DNA of 64,000 nt from Burkholderiales bacterium (GCA_016790635.1 JAEUOR010000030.1:28274-92273); one strand, 5' to 3'. Shown: positions 44,798 through 53,802, counted from the first letter of the stretch. The notes: generated from the letters alone by a model not told the origin. Program-made: numbers and translations.

Positions 44798-46648
44798 TCA
44801 GATCTTCGTGCCCGCCGGGGCCAGCACCACCGCGCCGCCCGGCGGCACCGAGATCTTCAGGGTGCCGTCGCCGGCCACCTTCACCGTCGCGCCGCCGGTC
44901 GGGGCGAGGACGTCGACGAGGTCGGTGCCCGCAGGGGCGCTGACCTTCATGCTCGTCGTGCCCGACGAGGTGGACGAGGGGTGTGCCGCGTTGGTGTTCA
45001 CGACGACGAGCGCGTACGAGAGCCCGCCCGCCTCGGTGGAGCTGCGCTCGAAGGCCACGATGCCCGCGTCCTCCTCGTCGGCCACGTGATCGGTGGTCCA
45101 CGTGAAGGCGAGCTTGCCGCGGCGGATCGCGGGGATGGCGCGCCGGATCTTGGTGAGGCGCGCGATGTGCTGGAACGTGGTGCCGGTGGTGGAGTACGGC
45201 TTCGGTGCCGTCCACATGTCCTCGCGGTTGGCTGGGTCGTTGCCGCCGGCGAACTCCTGCTCGGTGCCGTAGTAGATGCACGGGATGCCGTCCTCCATGA
45301 GGAGGAAGGTGAGCGCGTTGCGCAGCACCTGCGGGCCGTCCTTGCGCTTGCCGTAGTAGTCGGCGGCCCAGAGGAAGCGCCCGACGTCGTGGTTGTCGAG
45401 GAAGTTCACGTGCAGGTCGACCGGCGGGATGCCGACGCCGCCCGCGGGGGGCGTGCTCGACCAGTTGGTGGCGCGCTCCTTCCAGCGGGCCTCGATCTTG
45501 GTGGTGGCCCCGCCGCCGATGAACACGTCGCGGAACACCTGGAAGTACTGGGGAAAGTCGAACAGCCCGTCGAGCTCGTCGTTGAACGTGTAGCTCCCGA
45601 CGAGCTTGTCGCGGCCGTCGAACGCCTCGCCGAAGAGGAGGAACTTGTCCTTGCCGAGGGCCTTGGCGCTCTTGCGGATGTTGCCGCCCCACTCGCGCCA
45701 GAAGTCGTGCTCGACGTGCTTGACGGTGTCGATGCGGAAGCCGTCGAAGTCGGCGAGGGCGATCCACCGCGCGTACGACTGGTGCATGATCTTGCGCACC
45801 TCGGGGTGCTCGGTGGCGAGGTCCTTGAGGCCACCCGGGAAGTCGCCGAACATCGTCTGCTCGTCGCCGTCCGGCGGGGCGTCGTAGTTCACCACGCGCC
45901 CGCGCCGGTGATACGCCTCCTTGGTGCCGAGGAACGCGGCCTCGGGCGAGAGCGGCGGCATGCGGTTGAGCGCGGGCGAGTCGAAGAAGATGATCGGCGC
46001 CGGGCCCGCGTTGCCGAGCGAGGTGAACGACTGGACGAACGGGGTCTCGTAGTCCGGGTCGTACTCGGTCAGGTGGACGGTCTTTTCGCCCTTGGTCTTG
46101 ATGCCGCCCTCGACCGACTCGTCGGGCCGCCCGTTCATGTTGATGTCGTAGAAGAACATCTGACCCATGTGGTTGGTCACGATGTCCAGGATCACCTTCA
46201 TGCCCCGCTCGTGCGCGCGCCGCGTGAGATCGCGCAGGTCCTCGAGGTTGCCGAAGTGGGGGTTGAGCAGGTACGGGTCCTGGGTCCAGTAGCCGTGGTA
46301 GCTGTCGATCCCGGCGTCGGTCTCGACGTTGCGCACGATGGGGCTGATCCACAGCGTCGTGACCCCGAGCGCCTGGATGTAGTCGAGCTTGTCGGCGAGG
46401 CCGCGCCAGTCGCCGCCGTGGTAGCGCGCAGGCGCGGTGGGGTTCACCCGGAAGTCGTTGCTCCGATCGCCGTTGGCGAAGCGGTCGACGAGCACCTGGT
46501 AGATGACCTCGTCCTTCCACTCGGTGACGTGGTTGCCGGGTTGGTACTTGGGCGCGGGGGACGTGTCGACGCACGCCGTGCCCGCGAGCGGGCTCACCGC
46601 GAGGCAGAGGGCGAGGGGGCGCAAGAGGTGGCGGAGTCGGTTCAGCAC
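44798..46648 (-). CDS. Secreted GH13 alpha-amylase lipoprotein
   Basis: The 616-residue glycoside hydrolase has an N-terminal lipoprotein-like signal (LAVSPLAGTAC), then a GH13 barrel: VIYQVLVDRFANGD, DYIQALGVTTLWISPI, LDIVTNHMG, DGFRIDTVKH (nucleophile Asp near 305), LLFGEAFD (acid Glu near 341) and NFLDNHDVGRF (third Asp near 418). A beta-sandwich C-terminal domain ends APAGTKI. It would cleave starch or maltodextrin at the cell surface. GTG start at 46648 after GAGAGGA. The porin-like gene lies 34 bases upstream on the same strand, so they form an operon. Confidence 0.9.
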   Translation of the reverse strand: MLNRLRHLLRPLALCLAVSPLAGTACVDTSPAPKYQPGNHVTEWKDEVIYQVLVDRFANGDRSNDFRVNPTAPARYHGGDWRGLADKLDYIQALGVTTLWISPIVRNVETDAGIDSYHGYWTQDPYLLNPHFGNLEDLRDLTRRAHERGMKVILDIVTNHMGQMFFYDINMNGRPDESVEGGIKTKGEKTVHLTEYDPDYETPFVQSFTSLGNAGPAPIIFFDSPALNRMPPLSPEAAFLGTKEAYHRRGRVVNYDAPPDGDEQTMFGDFPGGLKDLATEHPEVRKIMHQSYARWIALADFDGFRIDTVKHVEHDFWREWGGNIRKSAKALGKDKFLLFGEAFDGRDKLVGSYTFNDELDGLFDFPQYFQVFRDVFIGGGATTKIEARWKERATNWSSTPPAGGVGIPPVDLHVNFLDNHDVGRFLWAADYYGKRKDGPQVLRNALTFLLMEDGIPCIYYGTEQEFAGGNDPANREDMWTAPKPYSTTGTTFQHIARLTKIRRAIPAIRRGKLAFTWTTDHVADEEDAGIVAFERSSTEAGGLSYALVVVNTNAAHPSSTSSGTTSMKVSAPAGTDLVDVLAPTGGATVKVAGDGTLKISVPPGGAVVLAPAGTKI

Positions 46649-46682
46649 GGTTCGGTGTCCTCTCTCGAGTTCGGGAAACGAC

Positions 46683-48056
46683 TCAGCGGTACGAAGAGTT
46701 GAACCACCACTCGGCGCCGAGGCCGAGATAGTGCTCGCCGGAGCGGCGCGCGAAGCGGTCGTCCGCGGGGTAGAGCCCCTTCGCGCCGGCGTCGCGCGCC
46801 GTGTACACGTAGACGAGCGAGAGCTGCGGCCGCGCGAAGCTGCCGCGCCCGCTCGGGGTGAGGAAGGGCACGAACGCGAAGCGGTTGACCTTGGCGCGGT
46901 CGGGCTGGCCGGCGTCGTTCACGCCCGCGGTGGAGTAGGACTGGTAGCTCCACTCGCCGGAGATGCCGACGTGCTCGCCGATCCAGAGCTGCGGGCGGAT
47001 GGTGAACGTGCCCTCGTTGAACGTGCTGCGCGAGTTGGGGTTGCCGCTCGCGTCGCGGAATCCGCGTACGTAGGCGCCGATCAACACGCCGAGGGGCCCC
47101 ACCTCGACGTTGGAGGAGATGGCGGCCAGCGCCTCGTGCGCGCCGTTGGTGTTCTTGTCGAGCGAGAGCGCGCTCGGCAGCGTCTTGTCGCCATAGGCCG
47201 CGATGCCGGTCGCGTAGCGGAAGAACAGGTTCACGAAGGTGTCGCGCTTGCCGGTGAAGAACCCGACCTGCGCGCCGATCATGCTGCCGTTCTCGGCGGG
47301 CAGCTCCTCCTTGAGGCCGGCCTCGTTGGTGCGCACGCCGCGCGACATGGCGTGCTGCTCGGCGTACAGCACGACCTTCACGCCGGCGGGGCCGTCGATC
47401 TTCTGGATGTGCTGGAGGCGCTCGCTCACGACCACCCGGGGACGATCGAGCACGATGACGTCGGCGGTGCCGAGGCCCGTCGGGCGCAGCGAGGGCTGCA
47501 CCTGGTAGGAGAAGGGATCGGAGGAGCGCCCGAGGCCGACGGCGATGGCCACGGTCGTCGCGTCGGGGGCGCTCGTGTCGAGGGCCAGCTTGACCCCGCC
47601 GCCCACCATGTTGAGGTTGTCGAGCGGCCACCAGTTGAGCAGGTAGATGTCGTCGCCGCGGTACATCCGCGAGCCGACCCACGCGGTGAACGACTTGTGG
47701 AAGATGCCGGTGACGTCGGCGTAGAGGTTGCGGACGGCGGTCTGCGCCTCGAACTTGCCGGTCTCGTGGAACAGCGGCGCGGCGATGCCGAGCGTGAACA
47801 CGATGTTGGTGCGGATCCCCTCGCCGTAGGTGGAGCCGTAGGAGTCCCGGCGCTCGAGCTGGATCTCGGCGTAGCTCGGCAGATCGAGCCGCGGGCCGTA
47901 GGCGATGATGTTCGCCTGCCGGCCGCTGCCGCCGCGCAGGTCGCTCGCGGCGTTGACGCGGCCGTAGCTGCCGAACGAGAACTGGGCGCCCGCCGTGCCT
48001 TCGAGACACAGCAGGGCGGAGCTTGCGACCAGCGAGGCCGCGAGGAGAGGGCGCAT
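46683..48056 (-). CDS. Outer-membrane porin-like protein, probably carbohydrate (maltoporin-like)
   Basis: The 457-residue protein has a signal peptide (AGAQ cleavage near 25) and alternating beta-strands to a terminal aromatic strand (GLGAEWWFNSSYR), typical of outer-membrane barrels. YGRVNAASDLRG at the start and FTAWVGSRMYRGDDIYLLNWWPLDN near 125-150 recall LamB-type carbohydrate porins (strands forming an aromatic path), but I cannot confirm the family by eye. It lies upstream of the GH13 gene in the same direction, so uptake of maltodextrins is a fair inference. Confidence 0.65.
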   Translation of the reverse strand: MRPLLAASLVASSALLCLEGTAGAQFSFGSYGRVNAASDLRGGSGRQANIIAYGPRLDLPSYAEIQLERRDSYGSTYGEGIRTNIVFTLGIAAPLFHETGKFEAQTAVRNLYADVTGIFHKSFTAWVGSRMYRGDDIYLLNWWPLDNLNMVGGGVKLALDTSAPDATTVAIAVGLGRSSDPFSYQVQPSLRPTGLGTADVIVLDRPRVVVSERLQHIQKIDGPAGVKVVLYAEQHAMSRGVRTNEAGLKEELPAENGSMIGAQVGFFTGKRDTFVNLFFRYATGIAAYGDKTLPSALSLDKNTNGAHEALAAISSNVEVGPLGVLIGAYVRGFRDASGNPNSRSTFNEGTFTIRPQLWIGEHVGISGEWSYQSYSTAGVNDAGQPDRAKVNRFAFVPFLTPSGRGSFARPQLSLVYVYTARDAGAKGLYPADDRFARRSGEHYLGLGAEWWFNSSYR

Positions 48057-48146
48057 GAGTGGGCGGAGCGTGCCTGCCGAGCCCTCCCCGCGTCAACCCA
48101 CTTTGCCCGCGGAACAAGGCCGACCTATGACCGGTTGCGTCGACCG

Positions 48147-49157
48147 ATGGAACGTCCCGTCCTCGCTGCCCGTGCCCGCCTCGTCGCGGGCGTCGCCGCC
48201 CTCGCCGGGCTCGCCTCGAGCGCCGCCTTGCTCGCGCCCTACGTCGTGGCGCGCGGATTCTGCGGTCCCGGCGGCGGGTGCGACAAGGTCGCGCACAGCG
48301 CCTACGCCACGCTGTTCGGGATCCCCCGCGCGCTGCTCGGCGTGATCGCCTTCGCGCTCGTGCTGCTCGTCGTGGTGATCGGGGGCAACGTCGTCCGGCG
48401 CCTCGCGCCGTGGATCGGCGCCGTGATGGCGATCGAGGGCGTGCACCTCTTCCTCATCCAGGCGCTGGTGCTGCACGCGTTCTGCAAGTTCTGCCTGGTG
48501 GTCGACGCGGCGAGCCTCGTCATCGGCGTCGCCCTCTACCTCGAGTACCGGGCGACGAGGGACGATTCCCGGCGGCGATTCGCGCCCATCCGGCTCGGGC
48601 TCGCCTCGGTGATCGTGTTCGTGTCGCCGCTCCTGCTCGCGCTCGGGCAGCCCAAGGTGGTGCGCTCGTCGATCGCGCCCGAGCCCACGCCGGTGGTCGC
48701 AGGGAAGAAGGTGCTGCGCGAGTTCGTCGATCTCGAGTGCCCCTACTGCCGGCTCACCCACGTGAGCGTGAAGAAGGCCCTCGCGTCGCGCCCCGACATC
48801 GTCGTCGAGCGTCACCACGTGCCGCTCGGCATGCACGAGCACGCCAAGGAGGCGGCCATCGCGGCGTGCTGCGCCGGCGAGCAGGGCAAGGAGGAGGAGT
48901 TCATCGACCTCCTCGTCTCCAAGAAGGAGGCGCCCGACACCCCCACCTGTCGCCTGGTCGCGCTCGAGCTCGCGCTCGACATGCCGAAGTACGACGCCTG
49001 CCGCACGTCGGCGGCGCCGCGCAAGCGGCTCGAGGACGACGCCAAGCTCGCCGACAAGCTCAAGGTCGAGGGCCTGCCCACGCTCGATCTCGAGGGCGAG
49101 CGCCACGTGGGCGCGCTCGACGACCACACCGCGGCCGCCTGGATCGCGCGGCACTGA
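48147..49157 (+). CDS. VKOR-thioredoxin fusion (disulfide-bond formation)
   Basis: This 336-residue protein couples a vitamin K epoxide reductase domain to a DsbA-like thioredoxin domain. Residues 1-160: four to five membrane segments with C39-x5-C (CGPGGGC) and active-site CKFC near 113; residues 190-336: FVDLECPYCRLTH with CPYC near 198, and cis-Pro in VEGLPTLDLEG. The VKOR half would pass electrons to quinone and reoxidise the thioredoxin. The ATG at 48147 matches the first membrane segment. Its stop abuts the stop of the convergent beta-helix gene with no base between. Confidence 0.88.
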   Translation: MERPVLAARARLVAGVAALAGLASSAALLAPYVVARGFCGPGGGCDKVAHSAYATLFGIPRALLGVIAFALVLLVVVIGGNVVRRLAPWIGAVMAIEGVHLFLIQALVLHAFCKFCLVVDAASLVIGVALYLEYRATRDDSRRRFAPIRLGLASVIVFVSPLLLALGQPKVVRSSIAPEPTPVVAGKKVLREFVDLECPYCRLTHVSVKKALASRPDIVVERHHVPLGMHEHAKEAAIAACCAGEQGKEEEFIDLLVSKKEAPDTPTCRLVALELALDMPKYDACRTSAAPRKRLEDDAKLADKLKVEGLPTLDLEGERHVGALDDHTAAAWIARH

Positions 49158-51101
49158 TCAGCGGCGGCGACGACGCAGGAGCGGCACGATCGCGAGCAGC
49201 CAGGCGAGCCCGATCGACGAGGTGCGCGGCACCGCGCAGCCGCAGCCGCTGTCGTCGCCCGGGGCGGCACCGGGATTGCTCCCGGTGTCGTCGCCCACGC
49301 CGACGTCACCGCCGGAGTCGCTGCCGCCGCCGTCCGCGCCCGCGTCGCCCGGCCCCGCGTCGCCGATCGGCGTCGCCCCCTCCACGCAGCCGCGCGGCTC
49401 GTTCGTCTCGTCCATGCCCGCCGGGCGCGGCCCGTACACGGGCGTCGGGCACCCGAGCTCGAGGGCGCCGAGGTCGGGCGCCGCGCCGAGGAAGCCGTCG
49501 GTGAGGCCCGGCATCGCGACGCCGCGGTCGATCGCCTTGCTGGTCGGCGCCAGCGCGACGTCCGCCGAGGTGACCACCACGCGGTAGTCTGCGGGGCCCA
49601 CGAGCCCGCTCGCGAAGGTCTTGGCGTCGAGCAACACGCCGTTGGGCTCCACCTTGCCGGCCGCCAACATCGCCGCGAAGCTGGCCCACTTTCCCGTCGG
49701 ATCGAAGGCGAACTGGCCGTCCGGGAAGTAGCCGTCGCGGTCGAACGTGCCGCGGTCGATCGGCGCGCTCCAGTTGACCACCCGGCCGGCGATCGTGGAC
49801 AGCGGGCCGACGAACAGGTTGCCGTGGATCCGGAAGTCGTGCGCCGTGGCGGCCGCCTGCATCTGCATCGCGTACCGCGCGCTCACGAACGTGTTGTGCA
49901 GGATGTACGCGCCGACCGTCTCGGCGGTGCCGCCGAGCGAGTGCAGCTTGTTCTGCTCGTCGTAGACGTTCACGACGACGTTGCGGAACGCGTAGGCGGG
50001 CCCGCCGTGGATGGGCTGGTAGCTGATCGGGGCGTAGCTGTTCAGGAACCGGTTGCGGAACGCGCGCGCGTTGCCCTCGGCGCCGTCGAGCTCGACCGCG
50101 TTGTCGTAGGCCGACAGGGTCTCGTTGCCGTACACGTCGAAGCTGCGGTGGCCGTCGGCGCCGTTCTTGACGTCGTCGCCGAAGCCGCTGAACCGGTTGT
50201 GGCAGACGACGTGGCCGTTGCCGATCACCTCGATGCCGTCGTCGTTGGCGTGCGCGCCGCCATCGTCGGCGTAGATCGCCGGCCACGCGAGCTTGCCCTC
50301 GAGGACGTTGTCGCAGAGGTAGAAGTCCTTCTGGCCGTCCTTGCCGCCGATGCCGAGGCGCACCTCGCGCAGGCGCACGCGACGCACGACGTTGCCCTGC
50401 GCGCCCACGCCCTGGAAGCGGAGGCCGCGGTCCATGTTGCGGAGGGTGAGCTGCTCCACGTGCACGAAGCTGCCGTAGACCTCGAGCAGGTTGCCGGTGG
50501 TGCCCGTGCCCACCAGCACGACCCCCTCGGCGTCCTCGCCGCGCAGCACGATCGGGTCGGCGGCCGTGCCGCTCGCGTCGAGGGAGAAGGGGCCGTTGTA
50601 GGTGCCCTTGGCGAGCGTGATCACGTCGCCCGGCTTGGCCGCGGCGAGCGCGGATTTCAGGCCCGCGGTGTCCTTGACCGCGACGGCGCGCGGCGCCTTC
50701 GGATCCCTCGGCACGGCACGCGTGCGCGCCTCGGTGGTGAGGATCTTGTCGAGGCCGTCCGGATCGACGACGTGGAGCTCGAGCTCGTAGAGCGTGTCGG
50801 GCTGGAGCTCGAGCGCGCTCCCCGCGAACTGCTCCGGCACCGTGCGGCCCTTGACCGCGCTCGCCCGCACGCGGTGCAGCGGCAGCCCCTCGCGCCACGC
50901 GGTCGCGCCCTTGGGCCGGTAGCGCAAGGTGACCTTGGCGTCGCCGTCGTCGTCGCCGGTGATCACCAGCTGGACACCCAGCGAGATCACGGTCGGCGGG
51001 TCGACGTTCAAGGCGCCGGGGACGAGGAGATCGGCCGCGTGGGCTCGTCCGGCGAGGAGCACGCCGAGGACGCACGTGGCGAGGGCGAGGGGGCGACGCA
51101 T
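49158..51101 (-). CDS. Secreted parallel beta-helix protein with MYXO-CTERM-like tail
   Basis: The 647-residue protein has a signal peptide (AHAAD near 22), a fibronectin-like domain about 30-125, then a right-handed parallel beta-helix about 140-470 with repeated G/N-rich strands (VLRGEDAEGVVLVGTGTTGN and similar), as in polysaccharide lyases and pectin-type proteins. The tail has a D/G-rich linker, CGC near the end, a hydrophobic segment and RRRRR, which is the MYXO-CTERM sorting layout seen in myxobacteria. No lyase catalytic triad is evident. It begins at ATG 51101; its stop abuts the VKOR gene. Confidence 0.85.
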   Translation of the reverse strand: MRRPLALATCVLGVLLAGRAHAADLLVPGALNVDPPTVISLGVQLVITGDDDGDAKVTLRYRPKGATAWREGLPLHRVRASAVKGRTVPEQFAGSALELQPDTLYELELHVVDPDGLDKILTTEARTRAVPRDPKAPRAVAVKDTAGLKSALAAAKPGDVITLAKGTYNGPFSLDASGTAADPIVLRGEDAEGVVLVGTGTTGNLLEVYGSFVHVEQLTLRNMDRGLRFQGVGAQGNVVRRVRLREVRLGIGGKDGQKDFYLCDNVLEGKLAWPAIYADDGGAHANDDGIEVIGNGHVVCHNRFSGFGDDVKNGADGHRSFDVYGNETLSAYDNAVELDGAEGNARAFRNRFLNSYAPISYQPIHGGPAYAFRNVVVNVYDEQNKLHSLGGTAETVGAYILHNTFVSARYAMQMQAAATAHDFRIHGNLFVGPLSTIAGRVVNWSAPIDRGTFDRDGYFPDGQFAFDPTGKWASFAAMLAAGKVEPNGVLLDAKTFASGLVGPADYRVVVTSADVALAPTSKAIDRGVAMPGLTDGFLGAAPDLGALELGCPTPVYGPRPAGMDETNEPRGCVEGATPIGDAGPGDAGADGGGSDSGGDVGVGDDTGSNPGAAPGDDSGCGCAVPRTSSIGLAWLLAIVPLLRRRRR

Positions 51102-51541
51102 CCGTCGAGCATAGGATGCTTGCCAGCTGGTCTGCTCGTCGATCCGGTCATCGGGCCTTGACCGATCGCGGCCATGTGCGACGACTGCGGCTTCGAGGGC
51201 TCGATGGCGAGAGTGCACAACGCTTCGGTGATCGTCTGTCTCGGAGCGCTGGCCACCACGGCCCCCGCATCTCGATCGTCTCCCCGCTCGGAGTGCTGAC
51301 CGGCCCCTCCGTGCCGCTGTCGCTGCTGGGGAGCACATCCGCCAACCTCGTGCACGGCACCCAGATCGGCTGCGCGCCGTGAGGACGTGACGGCGATCCG
51401 GGTGGTCAGTCTCTGGCCGGGTGGCGAGGAGCGAGCCGGTCACGATCTGGCCACCGCCGACGAGGTGGCCCGGAATGCGCGAGATTCCGCCGCTCGCGCT
51501 GCGTGACTCCCGGCTGGCACACGCCTCGCTGCAGGGGTGGC
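51102..51541. other. 440-base intergenic stretch, no gene seen
   Basis: Between the divergent beta-helix gene and the receiver gene I see only short unsupported frames. It must contain both promoters, but no clear -35/-10 pair stands out; myxobacterial promoters are hard to read by eye. Confidence 0.6.
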
Positions 51542-52744
51542 GTGGCCTGGCCGAAGCACCCGAAGCTGCTGCTCGTCGACGACGAGGAAGAGCTCCTCTG
51601 GTCGCTGACCGAGCGCATCCGGCTCGCGCGGCCGAGCTTCGTGGTGAAGACCGCGTGCGACGGCCAGGCGGCGCTCGAGCGGCTCACCGTCGACCCGCCG
51701 GACGTGGTGGTGGCCGACATCCGCATGCCCCGGATGAACGGCCTCGAGCTGGTGGTGGCCGCCCGCAGCCTGCGGCCCAGCCTGCCGGTCGTCGTCATGA
51801 CCGCCTACCCCGCCGGCGACGTCTTCGAGGAGATCAAGCGACGGGGCTCCATCGACTACCTCGAGAAGCCGTTCGACTTCGAGCGCTTCCTCTCGCTGGT
51901 CGAGGGCGCGCTGGAGCGCACGGAGGCGAGCCGCGGATTCCACGGCGCGATCCAGGTGCAGACCCTGCCCGACATCGTCCAGCTCTACGCGCTGTCCAAC
52001 GCCACCGGTGCGCTCCACGTCGCCGCCGCGGGGGGAGACGGCGTGATCTGGTTCGAGCGCGGGGCGATCCCGCACGCGGTCGCCGGGGCGCTGGTCGGCA
52101 CCCAGGCGTTCTTCGAGATCATGGGCTTCCGCGGCGGTCGGTTCTCGATGGACCTCGGCGCTCCGACCCCCGCGCGGACCATCGAGCTGCCGTGGATGGA
52201 GCTCGTGATGGAGGCCTGCCGGCTGCACGACGAGGACCACCGCGACGCCCCCGAGGTCGACGACGGCTGGACCCTCGTTCCGCCCCCCGCCAGCCAACCC
52301 CCTTCCCAGCGGGCCGAGGACACTCCTCGGTCCCGCCCTCGCAACGCAACGAACAACGCGATCGACAAGGAGAACGACATGGCGAACGTCAAGGACAGTC
52401 TCAGCAAGCTCGACAGCATCGACGGCTTCGTGGGCGCGTGCCTGTGCGACTCGGAGAGCGGCATGGTGCTCGGGACCGAGGGTGGCGGGCCGATGCTCAA
52501 CCTCGAGGTCGCGGGCGCCACCAACACCGAGGTCGTGCGCGCCAAGCGCAAGGCCGCGAAGGCGCTCGGGCTCAAGGACGACATCGAGGACATCCTCATC
52601 ACCCTCGGCAAGCAGTACCACCTCATCCGACCGCTCCGCTCGAAGCCCCAGGTGTTCTTCTACCTGGCCCTCGATCGCGGCCGCGCGAACCTCGGCATGG
52701 CGCGCCTGACGCTGGCCGACGCGGAGCGCGATCTGGTCCTGTGA
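51542..52744 (+). CDS. Receiver - DUF4388 - roadblock/LC7 three-domain protein
   Basis: This 400-residue protein has an intact response-regulator receiver (VDDEEELL, phospho-Asp in VVVADIRMPRMNG, Lys in YLEKPFDF), a DUF4388/PATAN domain about 135-225 (ALHVAAAGGDGVIWFERGAIPHA), a Pro/Ser-rich linker and a roadblock/LC7 domain from residue 280 (SLSKLDSIDGFVGACLCDSE). The GTG at 51542 follows CAGGGG; a GTG at 51503 is also open. An internal ATG at 52379 with strong AAGGAG could give a separate 121-residue roadblock protein. Roadblock proteins act as GAPs or scaffolds for Ras-like GTPases (MglB). The next gene has the same architecture. Confidence 0.75.
   Translation: MAWPKHPKLLLVDDEEELLWSLTERIRLARPSFVVKTACDGQAALERLTVDPPDVVVADIRMPRMNGLELVVAARSLRPSLPVVVMTAYPAGDVFEEIKRRGSIDYLEKPFDFERFLSLVEGALERTEASRGFHGAIQVQTLPDIVQLYALSNATGALHVAAAGGDGVIWFERGAIPHAVAGALVGTQAFFEIMGFRGGRFSMDLGAPTPARTIELPWMELVMEACRLHDEDHRDAPEVDDGWTLVPPPASQPPSQRAEDTPRSRPRNATNNAIDKENDMANVKDSLSKLDSIDGFVGACLCDSESGMVLGTEGGGPMLNLEVAGATNTEVVRAKRKAAKALGLKDDIEDILITLGKQYHLIRPLRSKPQVFFYLALDRGRANLGMARLTLADAERDLVL
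52367..52372 (+). promoter_or_regulatory. Internal ribosome binding site for a possible free roadblock protein
   Basis: AAGGAG lies 6 bases before an in-frame ATG (52379) inside the receiver-DUF4388-roadblock gene. No stop codon precedes it in this frame, so both a fused and a free roadblock product are possible. Confidence 0.6.
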
Positions 52745-52757
52745 CCAGGCCGGTGCG

Positions 52758-53798
52758 ATGACTCGGGACGCCTCGGAGGCGCCGACGCTGTTGGTCGTCG
52801 GCGGCGCCCGTGTGGGGGTCGGCCGTCGCATCGCCACGGCCAGCTCCGGGGCCCATGCGTTGCGGATCCTCGCTCGGGCCTCGGAGATCGCGCTGGTCGC
52901 CGTCGACCTCGCCGCCCCCGACCTGCTCGACCTGCTCGTGGCGCTCGTCGGGCGCGCGACCCCGACGAGCCTGGTCGTCCTCGCCGACGAAGAAGAGCGG
53001 CGAGGACTGGGCCGGGACCGGGCCATCGTGGCGCTCGTCCCCCGCACGGCCTCGCGGCTCGAGATGGAGGAGCGTCTTCGGGCGGCGGCGGCCCTCGCCA
53101 GCGCGGAGGGGGTGGGCCTGCGCACAGTGCTGCGCGTCGCGGCCCGGCGGGCGGAGACGTTGACCCTCCACGTCGAGACGGCCGACGCGCGGGGCTTCGT
53201 GCGCCTCGTCGGCGGCGCCCCCATCGACGCGAGCCTCGGGAGCGCGCAGGGTGAGGAGGCGCTGGAGAGGCTGCTCGTCGAGACGATCACGACCGCCGTC
53301 GCGGAGCGCGAGACCACCGCCGAGCGACGGTCGATCGACGCGCCGCTGGCAGCGTTCCTCGCGGACGACGACGAGCCCCTTGCGGAGCTCGGCGAGGCCG
53401 ATCTCGTCTCCGATCCGGACGGCGAACCGACGCCGAACGACGACGCCCTCCCGGAGGCGCTGCACCTGCTCGGCCGGGTGAGCGCCCTCGACGGCGTGCT
53501 GTCGGCGGCGGTCCTTCGCTGGCCGGATCGGTGCGCGGTCGCGGCCATCGGGTCGCCGGTCCGCGAGTCGTTCCTCGTCGACCTCTGGCAGGTCGCGCGC
53601 GGCAGCGCCGCCGCGGCCGGCGACGAGGTCGAGGATCTCACCGCCTGCTCGGGGGACGAGATCGAGGTGCTCCACCGCCTGCGCTGGGACCCGCCCTCGT
53701 TCCCCTGTCTCTTGCACGTCAGGCTGGACCGTCAGGAGTGCAACGTCGCGCTCGTGCAGAGCAGCATCGCGTCCATCCTGGCCGTCCTCGCCGCCTGA
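52758..53798 (+). CDS. Degenerate receiver - DUF4388-like - roadblock-like protein (paralogue)
   Basis: This 346-residue protein repeats the layout of its upstream neighbour. Residues 10-115 look like a receiver that has lost the acidic pocket (VVGGARVG) and the Lys (LVPRTAS) but keeps VAVDLAAP; about 120-185 resemble DUF4388 (ETADARGFVRLVGGAPIDA); an acidic linker follows; about 235-346 align with the neighbour's roadblock domain (ALDGVLSAAVLRW against SIDGFVGACLCDS; VEDL and VRLDRQECNVALV against IEDI and LALDRGRANLGMA). It is 13 bases downstream, likely cotranscribed, and probably a phosphorylation-independent partner. Confidence 0.6.
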   Translation: MTRDASEAPTLLVVGGARVGVGRRIATASSGAHALRILARASEIALVAVDLAAPDLLDLLVALVGRATPTSLVVLADEEERRGLGRDRAIVALVPRTASRLEMEERLRAAAALASAEGVGLRTVLRVAARRAETLTLHVETADARGFVRLVGGAPIDASLGSAQGEEALERLLVETITTAVAERETTAERRSIDAPLAAFLADDDEPLAELGEADLVSDPDGEPTPNDDALPEALHLLGRVSALDGVLSAAVLRWPDRCAVAAIGSPVRESFLVDLWQVARGSAAAAGDEVEDLTACSGDEIEVLHRLRWDPPSFPCLLHVRLDRQECNVALVQSSIASILAVLAA

Positions 53799-53802
53799 GC
53801 CC

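Noticed and set aside
46503..48146. Long N-terminal extension of the VKOR-thioredoxin frame
   Set aside because: It runs antisense to the porin-like gene and lacks conserved sequence; the ATG at 48147 starts at the first membrane segment.
49824..51161. 445-residue plus-strand frame opposite the beta-helix gene
   Set aside because: Antisense frame with Val/Ala/Arg bias; no domain, while the minus-strand gene has signal peptide, beta-helix and sorting tail.
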